Assembly: GCA_903772945.1 (NCBI GenBank)
Contig: CAICTM010001459.1
Location: 1 to 28,747, forward strand
From: Seminavis robusta
Taxonomy: Eukaryota; Bacillariophyta; Bacillariophyceae; Naviculales; Naviculaceae
Reading direction: 5' to 3'
Length of the DNA: 28,747 bases
The notes beneath the pieces are model-generated. The model worked only from the letters and a program-made list of their open reading frames with translations, made no database searches and was not told where the DNA came from. Of the stretch, positions 28,404 to 28,747 are shown in pieces (within the stretch, counting starts at the first letter, position 1; each line of letters begins with the position of its first letter). The translations under genes were made by a program, and so were the position numbers.

Positions 28404-28747
28404 ATGATGGAGCTATTATCCATTGGTGTATCTCTCTTGGGACGATCAGTCACTGCCATTGGCTTTCTCGCGAGAGAAACGGTACCACAGTTGGTTGTGA
28501 CCATCACATGCATCACTCTATTGGTGCTACTCTTGCTCGTGTGGTACGTCTTGACACGGAGACGAGCCACACAACGGTTGCTGGAAGAAGCTGGCCTACC
28601 CACTGTCTTTTGGACACCACGCTTTTGGAACTACGATGATTATCAAAATACTACTGGCAAGACAGCATCATCGGTACTCAAATCCACGAGCATTACACGG
28701 ATGCTCCCTCGCATGGAACGACTCCAGGGTCCCATGGGCATGTACGG
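28404..28747 (+). CDS. Membrane-anchored protein, N-terminal part (possibly cytochrome P450)
   Basis: An ATG at 28404 opens a frame that runs off the right edge (114 complete codons). Residues ~30-51 form a strong membrane segment (VVTITCITLLVLLLLVWYVL) followed at once by basic residues (TRRRATQR), a topology typical of an N-terminal anchor with the body in the cytosol. After it come LPTVFWTPRFWNYDDYQ and LPRMERLQGPMGMYG. The anchor, the Pro-containing hinge and a 'GP-x-GMYG' strand resemble the starts of some diatom cytochrome P450s, but the heme-binding Cys and I-helix lie outside the window, so the family is a guess. A CTAG run (28350-28362) sits 40 bp upstream. The gene was unbroken as far as visible. 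Confidence 0.55.
   Translation, partial: MMELLSIGVSLLGRSVTAIGFLARETVPQLVVTITCITLLVLLLLVWYVLTRRRATQRLLEEAGLPTVFWTPRFWNYDDYQNTTGKTASSVLKSTSITRMLPRMERLQGPMGMY

Overview
The window looks like nuclear DNA of a photosynthetic stramenopile, most likely a pennate diatom. Four things point there. Genes carry short GT-AG introns. Two proteins have a signal peptide ending in Ala|Phe (ANA|F and SDA|F), the signature of bipartite plastid import in diatoms. DNA-binding proteins have the diatom-type heat-shock-factor (HSF) domain and a SANT-like domain. Genes are well separated by intergenic DNA rich in short palindromes (CTAG runs, TACATGTA, ACCGGT). No bacterial, viral or organellar layout is seen, and the species cannot be fixed from sequence alone.

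Layout. 1-309 (-): N-terminal part of an acyl-protein-thioesterase/carboxylesterase-like protein cut by the window edge. It is divergent from a membrane-anchored histidine phosphatase (530-1414, +). 1943-2761 (-): a SelU/PRXL2-type thioredoxin-fold selenoprotein, read through an in-frame TGA, with a SECIS-like hairpin in its 3' region (1674-1734). 3263-4612 (-): a leucine-rich-repeat protein. 5278-5967 (-): a predicted plastid-targeted membrane protein of unknown function. 6357-8025 (+): a five-exon Hsc70-interacting protein (HIP/ST13). 9221-10775 and 13919-15356 (both -): two HSF-type transcription factor paralogues with an intron at the same codon. Between them lies a foldback repeat element (12725-13150) made of AGGGGC/GCCCCT modules inside 18-bp terminal inverted repeats. 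18255-20726 (+): a plastid-targeted ABC1/UbiB-family atypical kinase whose reading frame requires a 9-nt microexon. 21217-22614 (-): a SANT/Myb-like regulator. 22615-28403: about 5.8 kb with no convincing gene. 28404-28747 (+): the start of a membrane-anchored protein, possibly a cytochrome P450.

No operon-like or pathway cluster is evident. There is a loose theme of proteostasis and stress: HIP (Hsp70 co-chaperone), two HSFs, a redox selenoprotein and a plastid ABC1 kinase. These genes are independently promoted and their adjacency may be chance. The three DNA-binding proteins share a layout of N-terminal DNA-binding domain plus a long disordered Leu/Gln/Gly/Ser-rich tail containing a similar short Leu motif.

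The most valuable observations are the recoded UGA with its candidate SECIS (a standard annotation would truncate or split this gene), the 9-nt microexon, the foldback element, and the strong enrichment of the octamer TACATGTA outside genes.
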